64,000 nt of DNA from Mesobacillus subterraneus (GTDB taxonomy: Bacteria; Bacillota; Bacilli; Bacillales; Cytobacillaceae): contig NZ_JAMBOF010000016.1 in NCBI RefSeq assembly GCF_023715485.1, forward strand, positions 1 through 64,000. The letters run 5' to 3'. The notes under the pieces were generated by a model. That model made no database searches. It saw only the letters and a program-made list of their open reading frames with translations, and had not been told where the DNA came from. The position numbers and the translations under genes were made by a program. Of this stretch, positions 1-8,341 are shown one piece after another. Within the stretch, counting starts at the first letter, position 1. Each line of letters opens with the position of its first letter.

Positions 1-158
1 GATTTAGGTTAAACTGTAATTGAGTCATAATTAATTCCTCCACATTGTTTTCGTCGCTGATAACATTGTTGACTAAAGGAATTAATTTGACTCATTTTCT
101 TTTTACACAATTATATGGGCTTAATCCGCTTTTTCTCGCACGACGGCACATATTCTCG

Positions 159-366
159 TTTTATGTGACCGGTTTCTCGGCTTCTTCTCTACACCGAGCA
201 CATAAACCGCTTTTATGTGACCGGTTTCTCGATTTCTTCTCTACACTGGGCACATAAACCTCTTTTATGTGACCGGTTTCTCGGCTTCTTCTCTACTCCG
301 GGCATATAAACTGGTTTTATGTGACCGGTTTCCCGGTTTCTACTCTTCTCCGGGCACATAAACCAT
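159..366. repeat. Tandem array A, 4 units of 52 bp
   Basis: Four head-to-tail units begin at 159, 211, 263 and 315, each starting TTTTATGTGACCGG. Units differ by point changes but never in length. Across each junction CACATAAA and TTTATGTG can pair, and inside the unit CTCGG and CCGAG can pair. 52 is not a multiple of three and no frame stays open, so this is not coding. The rest of 1-515 shows no gene. Confidence 0.9.
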
Positions 367-515
367 CACCACGTTATTTATAAAATAAACAATCAACCGA
401 TCCCTCTTTTTCACCGTATAGCAGAACGCATTTTCTGTTCATACTTATTCTGTACAGCAAATGCGGGGTGGGCAGCGGTCATTCCTCACTTTCTTCACGA
501 AAGGGGGTGACGCTG

Positions 516-611
516 TTGGTAACTTACGAAGCAATGAACATGATGATCAGTTTCGCGACATTAATCATTGCCGTAGTTGCATTAGGTATTTCTGCAAACA
601 AAAAGAAATGA
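516..611 (+). CDS. Putative holin-like type I toxin peptide, 31 aa
   Basis: The TTG start follows the ribosome site AAAGGGGG (500-507) at good spacing. A GTG at 507 is in frame but lies on that site. The peptide has the pattern of the TxpA/BsrE/BsrG (Hol_Tox) toxins of Bacillus: a short N-terminus with TYEAM, then MMISFATLI, one hydrophobic membrane span (about residues 9-26) and a lysine-rich tail ending NKKK. In the family such peptides damage the membrane or envelope and are silenced by a convergent antisense RNA. Here a terminator hairpin lies downstream on the + strand and a strong promoter faces it on the - strand, the arrangement of txpA/ratA. Family assignment is by eye; toxicity is inferred. 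Confidence 0.72.
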   Translation: MVTYEAMNMMISFATLIIAVVALGISANKKK

Positions 612-651
612 CCTACCCTGCATCGCCACAATGTTTGAGTAGATCATTTCT
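597..651 (-). terminator. Terminator of antisense RNA
   Basis: AAATGACCTAC (606-616) pairs with GTAGATCATTT (639-649), allowing one G-U pair. On the - strand the hairpin is followed by a T run (600-604). Confidence 0.55.
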
Positions 652-698
652 TATTCATTCTATAGGCCGCTGCACTTCTGGCAGCATGCTGTACACTT

Positions 699-730
699 GA
701 GTTTCCGGTTGCAGCCGGAAGCTCTTTTTT
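699..730 (+). terminator. Terminator of toxin mRNA
   Basis: GAGTTTCCGG (699-708) pairs with CCGGAAGCTC (715-724), followed by six T. It has the correct orientation for the toxin gene at 516. Confidence 0.8.
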
Positions 731-752
731 AATATATGGATTGTATGGATAA

Positions 753-781
753 ATTATAAACAAAGTTGCCTCTAAAATCAA
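753..781 (-). promoter_or_regulatory. Sigma-A promoter for antisense RNA
   Basis: On the - strand TTGATT (776-781) and a perfect TATAAT (753-758) are separated by exactly 17 bp. No coding gene lies just downstream, which fits transcription of the antitoxin RNA. Confidence 0.65.
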
Positions 782-816
782 AGCTAGGGTCAAGCAATGA
801 GACCGTGGCCATTCCA

Positions 817-2277
817 TTATGTCCCGCAGAAAGTCCGATAAGGCTTAGCTGATGGCGCTGGCGGCGTGCAGAATTCTGTCTGCTCGGGAGAATGGGCATA
901 TGGATTTGAAAGAACTTCCAAGAGTTTTTCCGTCACGCTCAAATCTCCCTTAACGGCGGCCTCAAGCGCTTCTTCCACCCGATGGTTCCTTGGGATGATT
1001 GCAGGGTTGCTGTCGCGCATCAGCTGATGTGATGCCTCTTTCGTTTGCTCCTGTCGCCCACGTCTTGCCTGCCACTTCTCGTGCCATTCCTTAAATTCCG
1101 GCGACTGGAACAGGTCACCACCCTCCACCTTGCCAAAGGTCAATGCACGGAATGTATTCGTAAAGTCGGCTTTATGCTTCTGCATTAAGTTGAGGAGGTC
1201 CGCAATCAGTGGTTTATCCCCTTTCTCCTCGTTAAACAAACCAAGTTTCTTTCTCATTCCTGCTAGCCAATTGGCTTCAAACAGTTCAGGGAATTCGGAA
1301 AGGGCCTCTTCGGCCATTTTTACCGCCTGATCTTCATCTTCATGCAGCAACGGCAACAGGCTCTCTGCAAAACGCGACAGATTCCACCCGGCAATATAAG
1401 GCTGGTTGCCGTAAGCATAGCGGCCTTCACGGTCAATCGAACTGAACACTGTCGCCGGGTCGTACGTATCCATAAAAGCACAAGGACCATAATCGATCGT
1501 CTCGCCGCTAATCGTCATGTTGTCCGTGTTCATTACACCGTGGATAAAACCGACGAGCTGCCACTTCGTAATCAAAGACACCTGGCGCTTGATGACTTCC
1601 TTAAGGAATAAGAGATATTTATTTTCATCCGCTTCCAGTGCGGGGTAATGGCGGTTGATTGCATAGTCCGCGAGCAAGCGCAGGTCTTCAACCTTGCCAA
1701 AGTTAGCTCCATACTGAAAGGTACCCACGCGCAGATGGCTGGCAGCCACGCGTGTCAAAATCGCACCATGCTGCATCGTGTCACGGATGATTTGCTCACC
1801 GGTCATCACCACCGCCAGACTGCGGGTAGTAGGGATGCCAAGCGCATGCATTGCTTCACTGATAATGTATTCACGCAGCATCGGCCCCAATCCAGCACGC
1901 CCATCTCCCCCGCGGGAATATTTAGTCCTGCCAGGACCTTTTAGCTGGATATCCACTCTCTCGCCCTCTGGTGTAATCTGCTCACCAAGCAAAATCGCGC
2001 GTCCATCCCCCAGCATATTAAAATGCCCGAACTGATGTCCCGCATAAGCTTGGGCAAGCGGCTCTGCCCCCTCTGGGATTTGGTTGCCGGCAAAAACCGC
2101 CACACTCCCTTCCCTTTGCAGCGCCTCAACCTTCAACCCAAGCGAATTAGCCAATCCACCATTAAGAAACACTAATTGGGGTTCCTTAACTGGGGTTGGA
2201 TTCTGTCTTGAAAAAAAGATTCCGGGCAGCCTTGTATAGCTATTATCAAAGTTCCAGCCCGCTTCATTTTTAGTCAT
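817..2277 (-). CDS. selO: Protein adenylyltransferase SelO (YdiU family)
   Basis: About 486 aa, the normal length for bacterial SelO/YdiU. This pseudokinase-fold enzyme transfers AMP from ATP to Ser/Thr/Tyr of target proteins and is tied to redox stress responses. Visible family blocks are [47 protein letters not shown] as the nucleotide-binding region, and HGVMNTDNM followed by DYGPCAFMD as the catalytic/metal region. The start is the ATG at 2277 rather than 2304 because AAAGGAGGAG lies just before it. Most bacterial SelO proteins, including this one, have no selenocysteine. It stands alone and faces away from 2498. Confidence 0.93.
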   Translation of the reverse strand: MTKNEAGWNFDNSYTRLPGIFFSRQNPTPVKEPQLVFLNGGLANSLGLKVEALQREGSVAVFAGNQIPEGAEPLAQAYAGHQFGHFNMLGDGRAILLGEQITPEGERVDIQLKGPGRTKYSRGGDGRAGLGPMLREYIISEAMHALGIPTTRSLAVVMTGEQIIRDTMQHGAILTRVAASHLRVGTFQYGANFGKVEDLRLLADYAINRHYPALEADENKYLLFLKEVIKRQVSLITKWQLVGFIHGVMNTDNMTISGETIDYGPCAFMDTYDPATVFSSIDREGRYAYGNQPYIAGWNLSRFAESLLPLLHEDEDQAVKMAEEALSEFPELFEANWLAGMRKKLGLFNEEKGDKPLIADLLNLMQKHKADFTNTFRALTFGKVEGGDLFQSPEFKEWHEKWQARRGRQEQTKEASHQLMRDSNPAIIPRNHRVEEALEAAVKGDLSVTEKLLEVLSNPYAHSPEQTEFCTPPAPSAKPYRTFCGT

Positions 2278-2497
2278 CCAATCTCCTCCTTTGCTATTTA
2301 TCATAGTTCTTTATTTTATTTAAAACAGAATCCAAAACTCATTGCCATAACATCAAAGTTTCAACTCACAATTTAATGTACCCTTTTTCTATAATACTGA
2401 CGCCACAAGGCTATTTTTGTCACCCTTGAACTGAACTTATTTTGCACATCATAATAATTTCAAAAAAGAGCACCTTATTGATGAGGAGTGATTAAAC

Positions 2498-3022
2498 GTG
2501 AAGGATAAAACAATCTTACATCTAATGACCATATTTGGTATTAGTGGGAGCATATTTTTTTTATCTCGAAAAACAGGCCTGTTAAAAGACTGGTTTCTTA
2601 TATACTTATTTAAAACTTTAGTATCAACCTTACTTGACGGCCCAATTATTAAGAAAAAATATGTTCATTATCCAACCCGCTATTTTCCAAATTTATTTGA
2701 CTCAAATATTGTATTTCTCTATATATTATTTCCTTTATCATGTGTCATGTACAATCAATTTACATATAAGATGAAGCCTTTAAAAACAATTTTGAGTGTT
2801 ACTCTCTTTAGTTTACCAATGACACTTTTAGAGAATTGGCTTGAGAAGAATACCAGATTAGTGAGATATCGAAAAGGCTGGAATGGTTATTATACATTTT
2901 CTATTCTTTCATTTACCTTTATATTTGTGAGGGTATTTATAGAATGGATCCGTTTTTTAGACAAAAAAATTAGTACGACTCGAACCAAAGCGCCGGCTTC
3001 ATATCAGGAACAAGACATCTGA
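2498..3022 (+). CDS. Small integral membrane protein, CBO0543-like
   Basis: 174 aa, GTG start preceded by GAGGAG (2483-2488). There are about four hydrophobic segments (roughly residues 8-25, 28-45, 75-92, 98-115) and another at 130-150. The stretch with HYPTRYFPNLFDSN followed by a hydrophobic run recalls the CBO0543 family of uncharacterised Bacillaceae membrane proteins. That family call is from memory and tentative. It is monocistronic, ending at a shared terminator. No catalytic motif was seen and no function can be assigned. Confidence 0.7.
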   Translation: MKDKTILHLMTIFGISGSIFFLSRKTGLLKDWFLIYLFKTLVSTLLDGPIIKKKYVHYPTRYFPNLFDSNIVFLYILFPLSCVMYNQFTYKMKPLKTILSVTLFSLPMTLLENWLEKNTRLVRYRKGWNGYYTFSILSFTFIFVRVFIEWIRFLDKKISTTRTKAPASYQEQDI

Positions 3023-3055
3023 GGATTGAGGCAAATTCGTTATCTGTATAAAATA

Positions 3056-3089
3056 AGGCGAACAGTCGTAGCACTGTTCGCCTCTTTTT
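3056..3089. terminator. Bidirectional terminator
   Basis: AGGCGAACAGT (3056-3066) pairs with ACTGTTCGCCT (3073-3083), followed by T6. It separates the convergent genes at 2498 (+) and 3098 (-). Confidence 0.8.
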
Positions 3090-3097
3090 AACATAAA

Positions 3098-3709
3098 TTA
3101 TTGATTCCCTTTCTTAACCCACTCAGCAACAGTAACTGTACGCTTTGCCTGATGTTTAACGGCTGCCAGGACGTCTTCGATCATTTTGCCATCCTGGTCG
3201 ACGGTAACACTTGTGCCGTATGGATTTCCGCCAGCACCGAATGTAACTGGATCAGTGTAGCCAGGAGCAGCGACGATCGCACCCCAGTGGTACATCGTTG
3301 TATAAAGTGACAAGATGGTCGCCTCTTGTCCGCCATGCGGGTTCTGTGCGGATGACATTGCACTGACTACCTTGTTCACCAATTTCCCTTTTGCCCACAG
3401 GCCTCCTGTTGTATCAAGGAATTGCTTCATTTGTGAAGGCATATTTCCGAATCGTGTCGGGACACTGAAAATAATCGCGTCAGCCCATTCTAGATCCTCC
3501 GGTGTCACCTCAGGAACATCCTTTGTTGCTTCAACAGTTGCTTTCCAGGCAGGATTTCCTTCAATTGCTGATTCAGGAGCCAATTCTTTTACTTTAAAAA
3601 CTTTCACTTCCGCGCCAGCTTCTTTTGCACCTTCCGCGGCCCATTTTGAAAGCTGATAATTTGTTCCGCCCATGCTGTAAAAAATCACTGCTAAATTCAC
3701 GTTTGCCAT
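3098..3709 (-). CDS. NAD(P)H:quinone oxidoreductase, WrbA family flavodoxin-like
   Basis: 203 aa, the usual WrbA length. The flavodoxin-fold FMN site is visible as the N-terminal beta strand with YSMGGTNYQLS, then FSVPTRFGNMPSQMKQFLD, then the AMSSAQNPHGGQE loop. WrbA-type enzymes reduce quinones by two electrons, avoiding semiquinone radicals. It lies 47 bp downstream of mhqD on the same strand and is probably the last gene of the mhqO-mhqD transcript, which fits quinone detoxification. B. subtilis mhq operons instead carry a nitroreductase (mhqN), so this may be a functional substitute (inference). Confidence 0.85.
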   Translation of the reverse strand: MANVNLAVIFYSMGGTNYQLSKWAAEGAKEAGAEVKVFKVKELAPESAIEGNPAWKATVEATKDVPEVTPEDLEWADAIIFSVPTRFGNMPSQMKQFLDTTGGLWAKGKLVNKVVSAMSSAQNPHGGQEATILSLYTTMYHWGAIVAAPGYTDPVTFGAGGNPYGTSVTVDQDGKMIEDVLAAVKHQAKRTVTVAEWVKKGNQ

Positions 3710-3756
3710 TTTATTAGTCTCCTTTATTTGTTAATTTCCAAATAAATGATCTGGAT

Positions 3757-4359
3757 TTACAAACTCCGATACCATTGCGCTGCCGCTTCAACTTCCTGTA
3801 ACGTTAATTGATGGCCTTTGTTCTCCCAGTGCAGCTCTACCTTGGCGTTGGCCTTTTCTAGTAATGACTGTAATTCGGTTGATTCCTCAGGAGAACAGAT
3901 AGGATCATTTGTACCGGCAGCAATGAACACCGACGTCCCTGATAAATCAGGCAGTTCAATTCCCCTTCTCGGTACCATAGGGTGATGAAGGATCGCACCT
4001 TTCAATGCAGTTCCGTAATGGAACATTAAACTCGCCGCAATATTGGCTCCATTTGAGTAGCCAACTGCTATGATGTTCGTCCGGTCAAACCCGTACTTTT
4101 CTGATGCTTCATCGAGAAAATCGTTCAGTTCTTTCGTCCGGAAAACAAGGTCAGCTTCATCAAAGACTCCTTCAGCTAGCCTGCGGAAAAAGCGCGGCAT
4201 GCCATTTTCCAATACATTACCCCTTACGCTTAATACAGATGCTTCATCATCAATTATTCCTGCAATTGGTAATAAGTCCAATTCATTCCCGCCTGTACCA
4301 TGTAACAGTAACAGGGTCGGCTTATTGGCATCTTTCCCTTTATTAAAAATGTGTTTCAT
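3757..4359 (-). CDS. mhqD: Carboxylesterase / alpha-beta hydrolase MhqD-like
   Basis: 200 aa. An alpha/beta hydrolase with an oxyanion block LLLLHGTGGNE near residue 20, nucleophile elbow GYSNG (about residue 105), an acidic residue in GTNDP and a C-terminal catalytic His in NKGHQL. It matches the MhqD (YodD) phospholipase/carboxylesterase family, induced by quinones in B. subtilis. The start lies one base after the mhqO stop, so the two are translationally coupled. Expression is expected under MhqR through the palindrome at 5328. Confidence 0.88.
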   Translation of the reverse strand: MKHIFNKGKDANKPTLLLLHGTGGNELDLLPIAGIIDDEASVLSVRGNVLENGMPRFFRRLAEGVFDEADLVFRTKELNDFLDEASEKYGFDRTNIIAVGYSNGANIAASLMFHYGTALKGAILHHPMVPRRGIELPDLSGTSVFIAAGTNDPICSPEESTELQSLLEKANAKVELHWENKGHQLTLQEVEAAAQWYRSL

Positions 4360-4360
4360 C

Positions 4361-5305
4361 TTAATTCCCCTCCATTTCGCGGATTTCTAAAGGCTCCAAA
4401 ATTGCTTCAAATTCCTCTCTCTTTGACTCCAGCCATTCTGGGAGCATGAGCTTTTGACCTAACTGATCCAGCGGTTCATCCACCGTAAAGCCAGGCGGAT
4501 CTGTGGCAATCTCGAACAGGATCTCTCCGTGTTCCCTGAAATAAATGGCGTTGAAATAATTGCGATCCTGCACTGGAGTAACTCCATATCCATTCTCAGC
4601 AACATATTTTTTCCAATCCAATTGATCCTCGTCATCAATTGCCCGCCAAGCAATGTGGTGTACAGTACCGACACCCATTTCCCCGCGTCCGGAAGGCGTT
4701 AATTTAAGGTCGATCACATTCCCGATATCGGCAGTAGAGCGATAGCGAGCGAAATCTCCTTCCTCGCCTATTTTTTCAAGTCCCATTACCTTCTCTAACA
4801 ACTCAGCCGTTTGACCTGGCCGTGCTGATAATAGAGTCGCTCCGCCAAAACCTTTAATTGCATATTCTGGTGTTACGCCTCCAAAAGTCCAGGTATTAGC
4901 TTCTCCTTCTTCTCTCTCCACTATTTCCAGATGAAGTCCATGTGAATCATCAAAGACCAGGTACTGCTCTCCGAAACGGTCTGTTTTGGTAAAAGAAACA
5001 TTGAACCTTTCTAATCTTTCTTCCCAAAAACCGAGAGCACCTTTCGGGACAACATAGGAAGTCACTCCTACCTGGCCGTCTCCGATTTTTCCTTGATACG
5101 CTCCAGCCCATGGAAAGAATGTAATGATCGTTCCTGGCTTTCCCCCTTCATTTCCGAAATAAAGGTGGTACGTACCCGGATCATCGAAATTGACTGTTTG
5201 CTTCACTAATCGCAACCCTAAAACACCTGCATAGAAATCAACATTTTCCTGCGGAGGGCCAACGATTGCCGTGATATGGTGTATACCCATTGTTTTCTTC
5301 CCCAT
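4361..5305 (-). CDS. mhqO: Ring-cleaving dioxygenase MhqO-like (two VOC domains)
   Basis: About 314 aa. Two vicinal-oxygen-chelate (glyoxalase/extradiol dioxygenase) domains: the first begins GIHHITAIVG and the second carries GTVHHIAWR, giving the metal His, with the later Glu in GEILFEIATD. The MhqO family is linked to detoxification of hydroquinones and catechols. Start choice is uncertain: GTG 5314, ATG 5305 (taken, after AAAGAGAG) and ATG 5290 are all in frame. An MhqR-type operator lies directly upstream at 5328-5343, between this gene and the DoxX gene. Confidence 0.88.
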   Translation of the reverse strand: MGKKTMGIHHITAIVGPPQENVDFYAGVLGLRLVKQTVNFDDPGTYHLYFGNEGGKPGTIITFFPWAGAYQGKIGDGQVGVTSYVVPKGALGFWEERLERFNVSFTKTDRFGEQYLVFDDSHGLHLEIVEREEGEANTWTFGGVTPEYAIKGFGGATLLSARPGQTAELLEKVMGLEKIGEEGDFARYRSTADIGNVIDLKLTPSGRGEMGVGTVHHIAWRAIDDEDQLDWKKYVAENGYGVTPVQDRNYFNAIYFREHGEILFEIATDPPGFTVDEPLDQLGQKLMLPEWLESKREEFEAILEPLEIREMEGN

Positions 5306-5327
5306 CTTCACCACTCTCTTTCAATAA

Positions 5328-5343
5328 ATTTCGAATTCGAGAT
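5328..5343. promoter_or_regulatory. MhqR-type operator 1 (upstream of mhqO)
   Basis: ATTTCGAATTCGAGAT is a near-perfect copy of the 16-bp palindrome ATCTCGAATTCGAGAT known for MhqR in B. subtilis. It lies 22 bp before the chosen mhqO start. Confidence 0.8.
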
Positions 5344-5346
5344 ATA

Positions 5347-5745
5347 TTAGAATAAAAACGCATCAAGACTATAATGACCTGGTCCAATCAAAGCTATGCC
5401 AATCGCAACAGCAAGCAAAGTGAGGTTATATTCGTATCCATTAGATGTTGACCATAATCCATTCGGTCCATGGACCTTCATGATCGCAATCGCCATAGTA
5501 CCAGCAATCAACAATCCTGCAACAGGAGTTAACAGTCCTAACGCAAATAGTATTCCTCCTGTCAATTCTGCTAAACCTGCGATCAGTGCCATCGTTACTC
5601 CTGGTTTCATGCCAATCGAATCAAACCAGCCCCCTGTACCCTTTAATCCATATCCTCCAAACCAGCCAAACAATTTTTGCGCTCCGTGGGCCACAAATAA
5701 AACTCCAATTACCACTCTAATAATCAATAAGCCAATATCCATCAT
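5347..5745 (-). CDS. mhqP: DoxX family membrane protein (MhqP-like)
   Basis: 132 aa with four predicted membrane helices (about residues 4-22, 45-68, 72-92, 100-125). The DoxX signature is seen in LIIRVVIGVLFVAHGAQKLFGWFGG near the N-terminus. DoxX proteins associate with thiol and quinone redox chemistry in the membrane. mhqP is the DoxX gene of the B. subtilis mhqNOP operon, so the position next to mhqO is the expected one. The start follows AGGAGG; a second ATG is the next codon. Operator 2 (5767-5782) lies immediately upstream. Confidence 0.87.
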   Translation of the reverse strand: MMDIGLLIIRVVIGVLFVAHGAQKLFGWFGGYGLKGTGGWFDSIGMKPGVTMALIAGLAELTGGILFALGLLTPVAGLLIAGTMAIAIMKVHGPNGLWSTSNGYEYNLTLLAVAIGIALIGPGHYSLDAFLF

Positions 5746-5766
5746 TGTAAATATCCTCCTGAATTT

Positions 5767-5782
5767 ATCTCGGATTCGAGAT
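5767..5782. promoter_or_regulatory. MhqR-type operator 2 (upstream of DoxX gene)
   Basis: ATCTCGGATTCGAGAT matches the MhqR palindrome with one change. It sits in the 39-bp gap between the mhqR stop and the DoxX start. Confidence 0.8.
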
Positions 5783-5784
5783 TT

Positions 5785-6207
5785 TTAATTAAATTTATTT
5801 ATCTTTCTTAGCAGCCGTATCAATTCCTGTTCTTCATCAGCAGATAATGAATCAAACAAGGAGTCTATCAAATCCTCGTGCTCTGGCATGATTTTCTCCA
5901 TCAATCCCTCTCCATCTGGTGTCAATGTGATATGGCTAGCCCGGCGATCACCAGGGCACGCATTTCGTTTTAAAAGGCCCCGTTGCTCCAATTTATCAAT
6001 CACATAGGTCATTGAACCACTGGAAATTAAGATGCTCTGGGCAATCTGCTGAATCGTCTGCCTTCCTTTATGGTACAAAACCTCCAAGACAGAAAACTCC
6101 GTAATGCTTAGATTATTTTTGCTCATATCATCTTTTATCTGATCCTGAATCGCTTTAGATGTATGCATCAGCAGCAAGAATGACTGGTTCGTACATTTTC
6201 TTTCCAC
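5785..6207 (-). CDS. mhqR: MarR-family repressor MhqR
   Basis: About 140 aa. A winged-helix MarR domain: a recognition region around LSITEFSVLEVLYHKGRQTIQQIA, then SGSMTYVIDKLEQRGLLKR and the wing with DRRASHITLTPDG. MhqR represses quinone-inducible dioxygenase and reductase genes and is released by quinone electrophiles. The GTG start at 6207 is preferred over the ATG at 6243 because AGGAGG lies 8 bp before it. It follows the dioxygenase gene on the same strand and is probably co-transcribed, giving autoregulation through operators 3 and 4. All four nearby palindromes fit its known operator. Confidence 0.87.
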   Translation of the reverse strand: MERKCTNQSFLLLMHTSKAIQDQIKDDMSKNNLSITEFSVLEVLYHKGRQTIQQIAQSILISSGSMTYVIDKLEQRGLLKRNACPGDRRASHITLTPDGEGLMEKIMPEHEDLIDSLFDSLSADEEQELIRLLRKINKFN

Positions 6208-6279
6208 ATCCAACACCTCCTGGCTGAATTTCAAAAAGGGCATCCATCGCCCCTTTTGAAATCTTTTTCAGCTTGACCA

Positions 6280-7263
6280 TTATAAATACTCCTTTTCCAG
6301 TTCGCGCGTACTCCGGACTGTATCGATCGGCCGGACAAAATTTTCGATTTGTTCGCGTTTTGGTTCAAGGAATGGAGGCAATGACAGCTTCTCACCCAGC
6401 GTTTCGTATGGTTCTTCGTCCATGAACCCTGGTCCGTCAGTAGCCCATTCGAATAAGATTCCTGGCGATACACGAGCATATAATGATTCGAAAAAGAAGC
6501 GGTCAACATAACCCGATGTTCCAAATCCAGATGCTCCCATATGCTGAATCCATTCTTTCAAGACAGCCGTATCCTCAACTCTGAAGGCCGTATGATGCAC
6601 TGTGCCGTAACCCTGGCGGCCAGCTGGCAAAACGTTATTGTCTTCAACGATGACCTGCGCGCCATTCCCGCCTTCTCCCATCTCGAACAAGTGAAGCGAC
6701 CCCTCTTGCGCAATTTCGCGCATGTGCATGACCTTTTCCAGCACTTCTTTAAAATAATCAAACCGGGAGATGCGAATATGGATGGGGCCCAGGCCCGTGA
6801 TGGCGAATTCCAGTGGAACCGGTCCGTTTTGCCATGGCGTACCCGATGCAATCCCTTCATTGAATTCATCAGAAATCAGCAAGTACTGCTGGTCATCAAA
6901 ATCTACAAACGAAATCGTCTTCTTGCCAAACAAATCTCTGATGCCTGTGTGCTTCACTTCGTATTTATCAAAACGCTTGACCCAATATTCAATTGCAGCA
7001 TCTGTCGGCACTCTGAATGCCGTTTTGTAAATTTCGTCCGTTCCATGCGACCCTTTCGGAATTCCAGGAAAATCAAAGAACGTCATATCCGTACCCGCAG
7101 ACCCTTTATCATCAGCGAAAAATAAGTGATAAGTGCGGATGTCATCCTGGTTGACTGTTTTTTTCACTAATCGCATTCCAAGTACATAAGTGAAAAACTC
7201 ATAGTTCTTTTCTGCACTGCTCGTAATAGCCGTAACGTGGTGGATTCCTTTTAAATGGTTCAT
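6280..7263 (-). CDS. Second ring-cleaving dioxygenase (MhqA/MhqE-like)
   Basis: 327 aa, two VOC domains: GIHHVTAITSSAEKN at the N-terminus and GTVHHTAFRVEDT near residue 220, with the metal Glu in GILFEWATDGPGF. It is a paralogue of the gene at 4361 with the same fold and C-terminal PPFLEPKREQIE block. B. subtilis has three such paralogues (MhqA, MhqE, MhqO); which one this matches is not resolved by eye. The ribosome site is AAGGAGAGGG. Transcription should start near 7390 from a consensus promoter whose start site is covered by operator 4. Confidence 0.88.
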   Translation of the reverse strand: MNHLKGIHHVTAITSSAEKNYEFFTYVLGMRLVKKTVNQDDIRTYHLFFADDKGSAGTDMTFFDFPGIPKGSHGTDEIYKTAFRVPTDAAIEYWVKRFDKYEVKHTGIRDLFGKKTISFVDFDDQQYLLISDEFNEGIASGTPWQNGPVPLEFAITGLGPIHIRISRFDYFKEVLEKVMHMREIAQEGSLHLFEMGEGGNGAQVIVEDNNVLPAGRQGYGTVHHTAFRVEDTAVLKEWIQHMGASGFGTSGYVDRFFFESLYARVSPGILFEWATDGPGFMDEEPYETLGEKLSLPPFLEPKREQIENFVRPIDTVRSTRELEKEYL

Positions 7264-7280
7264 TATTCCCTCTCCTTTTT

Positions 7281-7296
7281 ATCTCGAAATCGAGAT
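7281..7296. promoter_or_regulatory. MhqR-type operator 3
   Basis: ATCTCGAAATCGAGAT, a perfect inverted repeat, lies 18 bp before the dioxygenase start at 7263. Confidence 0.8.
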
Positions 7297-7379
7297 ATAT
7301 AGTCAAAAAAATATCTAACCTTACTTTATCCAAAAAAATATAAGCTTATTGTTTAAAATTTGATATTACAAATTCATTT

Positions 7380-7395
7380 ATCTTGAATTCGAGAT
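7380..7395. promoter_or_regulatory. MhqR-type operator 4
   Basis: ATCTTGAATTCGAGAT lies directly after the -10 box of the promoter at 7397-7425, so a bound repressor would cover the transcription start. Confidence 0.78.
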
Positions 7396-7396
7396 A

Positions 7397-7425
7397 ATAA
7401 TATCATGAATTTTTTAGTGTGTCAA
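7397..7425 (-). promoter_or_regulatory. Sigma-A promoter of dioxygenase-mhqR operon
   Basis: TTGACA (7420-7425) and TATTAT (7397-7402) on the - strand with 17 bp between them. Confidence 0.8.
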
Positions 7426-7499
7426 CACTCTGAAGAAAGCTCATATTAGACACTTTTTCTCTCCCCCCTTTTCCCATTTACCCAATAGAGTCTCCCTAA

Positions 7500-7830
7500 C
7501 GGACATTTTTCCCTGATCCTGCTTCGGATTTTTCCGTTAGAGCCCTTCTATCGGACATTTCTCCCTGACCCTGCTTCGGATTTGTCCATTAGAGCCCTTC
7601 TATCGGACATTTCTCCCTGACCCTGCTTCGGATTTGTCCGTTAGAACCCTTCTACCGGACATTTCTCCCCGATCCTGCTTCGGATTTGTTCGTTAGAACC
7701 CTTCTATCGGACATTTCTCCCCGATCCTGCTTCGGATTTGTCCGTTAGAACCCTTCTATCGGACATTTCTCCCCGATCCTGCTTCCGATTTGTCCGATAG
7801 AGCCTCGATGACGGACACTTTTTACATTAC
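7500..7830. repeat. Tandem array B, 6 full units of 52 bp plus a partial one
   Basis: Units begin CGGACA at 7500, 7552, 7604, 7656, 7708, 7760 and 7812 (partial), always exactly 52 bp apart. The junction GTCCGTTAGAA-CCC-TTCTATCGGAC can form an 11-bp stem with one mismatch, and CCGA/TCGG inside the unit can pair. It is unrelated in sequence to array A. No gene is seen in 7426-7968 apart from this array. Confidence 0.9.
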
Positions 7831-7968
7831 TTACAACAATTTTTTCCCTCCAAACCTCAAAGACGGTCCAACCCATTTCAGACAACTGACCAAAGGCAGC
7901 AGCCACGTAATAAAAGCCTCCGAATCGTTATCAAGATTCAAAGGCTCAATCATTTATGAGAGCAGGTT

Positions 7969-8250
7969 TTATTGCTGCAGTACCTCTCTATATTCTTCAT
8001 GCTTCTCGAATTCTCTTTTTGCATATGAACAAACAGGCTGTACTTTCAATCCCTCTTTCTTTGCTTTTTCAACTACCTGGCGAACGAGTTCTTCTGCCAC
8101 TCCTTGTCCGCGATAATCGGGATCGACTCCTGTATGATCAATGACGAGGACTCCTTCCCCGCCACGGCTGAAGGTAACCTCCCCAGCCTCTATTCCCTGC
8201 GAATCTTTAGCCGTAAAACGATTGTTTTCTTCTACATATTCAAATGACAT
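7969..8250 (-). CDS. GNAT-family N-acetyltransferase (YjdJ-like)
   Basis: 93 aa, a single short acetyltransferase domain. The acetyl-CoA motif is seen in GVDPDYRGQGVAEELV, followed by an alpha helix and VQPVCSYAKREF. This matches the minimal GNAT family of YjdJ-type proteins (Acetyltransf_CG). The substrate is unknown. A good GGAGG lies before the ATG. It stands alone, next to array B. Confidence 0.85.
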   Translation of the reverse strand: MSFEYVEENNRFTAKDSQGIEAGEVTFSRGGEGVLVIDHTGVDPDYRGQGVAEELVRQVVEKAKKEGLKVQPVCSYAKREFEKHEEYREVLQQ

Positions 8251-8341
8251 GACAGCACCTCCTGATTTTAACTACTTTACCCGCAAAGCTTTGATATCTC
8301 CCTTAATGGACATTGTTGTCTACTTCATACCCTTTTAATTT

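Larger units (their letters stand above)
597..746 (-). ncRNA. Candidate antisense antitoxin RNA (RatA-like)
   Basis: A - strand promoter (753-781) should start an RNA near 746 that runs leftward across the toxin mRNA 3' UTR. It should end at a hairpin (604-651) followed on the - strand by TTTTT. The RNA would be about 150 nt and overlap the last bases of the toxin reading frame and the toxin terminator. Ends are inferred from promoter and hairpin positions. Confidence 0.6.

Noticed and set aside
159-366. CRISPR-like appearance of the tandem arrays (also 7500-7830 and 39089-39700)
   Set aside because: Units follow directly with no unique spacers, and no cas genes are in the window.
461-700. 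79-aa open frame over the toxin gene
   Set aside because: It has no ribosome site, runs across the toxin and terminator in another frame and has random composition.
817-2277. SelO as evidence for selenoprotein synthesis in this organism
   Set aside because: Most bacterial SelO proteins lack Sec and this gene has no in-frame TGA, so it says nothing about Sec machinery.
3101-3656. Plus-strand frames opposite WrbA, and many similar frames opposite the fhu, katG and recQ genes
   Set aside because: They are antisense shadows of well-supported genes and lack ribosome sites.
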